Source of the DNA: Desulfuromonadales bacterium
Lineage (GTDB): Bacteria > Desulfobacterota > Desulfuromonadia > Desulfuromonadales > BM103
Direction of reading: 5' to 3'
Assembly (NCBI GenBank): GCA_029859485.1
Contig: JAOUDB010000168.1
Coordinates: 1-6,128, forward strand
Length of the DNA stretch: 6,128 bases
Shown here one piece after another: positions 5,208-6,128 of the stretch. The notes under the pieces were generated by a model. It was not told the origin of the DNA. It saw only the letters and a list, made by a program, of their open reading frames with translations, and made no database searches. The position numbers were made by a program, and so were the translations under genes. Position 1 is the stretch's first letter; every line of letters starts with the position of its first letter.

Positions 5208-6128
5208 CTACTCCTGAGTCAGAATCTCGACGCGGCGGTTCAGCTTGCGGCTCTCCTCGATACCATTGTCGTACTTGGGCTGGCTTTCGCCGTAGCCGAT
5301 AGCTTCCAGTCGTTCTGCAGAAATACCGCTGCTGACCAGCCAGTTCTTGACTGAAGTTGCCCGTCGTTCAGACAAACTCTGGTTATAGCTGTCCGAGCCG
5401 ATGGAACAGGTATGACCTAGTACCAGGAAGGTCGTGGCAGAGTCTTCGTCCAGGATGAGCTTGGCTTGCTCCAATGCAGGGATCATCTCATCGGTGATCT
5501 CGTACTTGTCGAAACCGAACTGCAAGTTGAAGGTGATGATCTCCTTGGTCACTTTAGGGGTCGGCTTCACTACAGCCGGTGGCGGTGGTGGCGGAGGAGT
5601 TTTTTCGACAGGTGGACAACCGACGGCGTCAACCATAACGCCCAGTGGTGTGTCGGGACATTTGTCGCGAAGATCGGGGATACCGTCGCCGTCGCTGTCC
5701 AATGGTGGTGGAGGGGCAAGTGCAGGACCACCGAATTGCCAGTAGAGTCCGGCCGAAGCCAGGAAGTTGTTATCTAGATCATCTCCACTTGTGCGATCCC
5801 ACTCCCGATCGGAGTGGAAGTCCAGAACATGACGCAAGTCCATGCGTAAGGCCGTGTCGTTGCTGATGAAGTACTTGGCGCCTGCGCCCCAGTTCATCAT
5901 GTAGTCGGAATCGTCGTCATAGCCGTCGACATCAAAATACATGCCGCCGAAACCCGCTGACAAATAAGGAACAAAAGGGCCGTCCGGGTTGAAGTGGTAG
6001 AGGGCATTCACGCCGAAGGACCAGACATCAATATCCTCATCTGGAACTCCTGACAAATCTGTTTCTGTTCCAGTGTAGCGGACTTCAACTTCCGCGGCCC
6101 ACCGCTTACTCACGTTATAGCCGAGGGA
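5208..6128 (-). CDS. OmpA-family outer-membrane protein with TSP type-3 linker (5' end beyond window)
   Basis: This 306-residue C-terminal part of an OmpA-like protein is open at the right edge. An in-frame GTG at 6113 sits inside the sequence LGYNVSKRW, which is typical barrel sequence, so it is not the real start. Numbered from the first full codon (6128-6126), residues 1 to about 136 are an OmpA-type beta-barrel with alternating strands such as YLSAGFGGMYFDV. Then comes a calcium-binding-like DSDGDGIPDLRDKCPDTP (thrombospondin type-3 repeat), a proline-rich spacer with seven consecutive prolines, and an OmpA C-terminal peptidoglycan-binding domain from about 201 to the end (FGFDKYEI, GHTCSIGSDSYNQSLSERRA, GYGESQP, NRRVEI). 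The protein would tie the outer membrane to the cell wall. The domain is near-complete, but the usual Asp of GHTD is Cys241 (codon 5408-5406). It is transcribed towards the bio operon, and its likely terminator is at 5037-5064. The family call is secure; the specific role is not. Confidence 0.92.
   Translation of the reverse strand, partial: SLGYNVSKRWAAEVEVRYTGTETDLSGVPDEDIDVWSFGVNALYHFNPDGPFVPYLSAGFGGMYFDVDGYDDDSDYMMNWGAGAKYFISNDTALRMDLRHVLDFHSDREWDRTSGDDLDNNFLASAGLYWQFGGPALAPPPPLDSDGDGIPDLRDKCPDTPLGVMVDAVGCPPVEKTPPPPPPPAVVKPTPKVTKEIITFNLQFGFDKYEITDEMIPALEQAKLILDEDSATTFLVLGHTCSIGSDSYNQSLSERRATSVKNWLVSSGISAERLEAIGYGESQPKYDNGIEESRKLNRRVEILTQE

Noticed and set aside
5571..5610. GGTGGCGG-type low-complexity repeat
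   Set aside because: It is the complement of proline codons in the linker of the OmpA-family protein, so the protein explains it. It is not an independent DNA repeat.
6111..6113. GTG at 6113 as the start of the OmpA-family gene
   Set aside because: The reading frame stays open to the window edge, and the residues before and after (LGYNVSKRW) look like mid-barrel sequence, so the gene is truncated by the window rather than starting here.

Overview
The window reads as ordinary bacterial chromosome, most likely from a Gram-negative anaerobe or respirer of the Desulfuromonadales/Geobacter type. This is inferred from three things: a ResB/ResC (System II) cytochrome c maturation pair, an OmpA-family porin with a thrombospondin type-3 calcium-binding stretch, and a BioW-type pimeloyl-CoA synthetase beside proteobacterial-style BioF/BioH/BioC. 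No marker gene fixes the taxon.

Layout. Positions 1-1192 on the minus strand carry resC (ccsA-like, complete) followed by the start of resB (cut by the window edge). Positions 1193-1353 form a divergent promoter region with a clear BirA (biotin repressor) operator at 1293-1323. Positions 1354-4958 on the plus strand form a tight, overlapping four-gene biotin operon, bioW-bioF-bioH-bioC. Positions 4959-5207 form a convergent intergenic region with two terminator hairpins. Positions 5208-6128 on the minus strand carry an OmpA-family outer-membrane protein whose N-terminus lies outside the window.

How the genes work together. BioC and BioH are the two dedicated enzymes of the route that disguises malonyl-ACP as a methyl ester, passes it through fatty acid synthesis, and removes the methyl group to give pimeloyl-ACP. 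BioW instead activates free pimelate to pimeloyl-CoA. Both lines meet at BioF, which condenses the pimeloyl thioester with L-alanine to form 8-amino-7-oxononanoate (KAPA). The later genes bioA, bioD and bioB are not in this window. Having both pimeloyl routes in one BirA-controlled operon is the most interesting biology here. The other points worth a second look are a near-leaderless promoter option overlapping the operator, an Asp-to-Cys change at the peptidoglycan-binding position of the OmpA domain, a diverged tryptophan-rich motif in ResC, and terminators arranged so that convergent transcripts would overlap.
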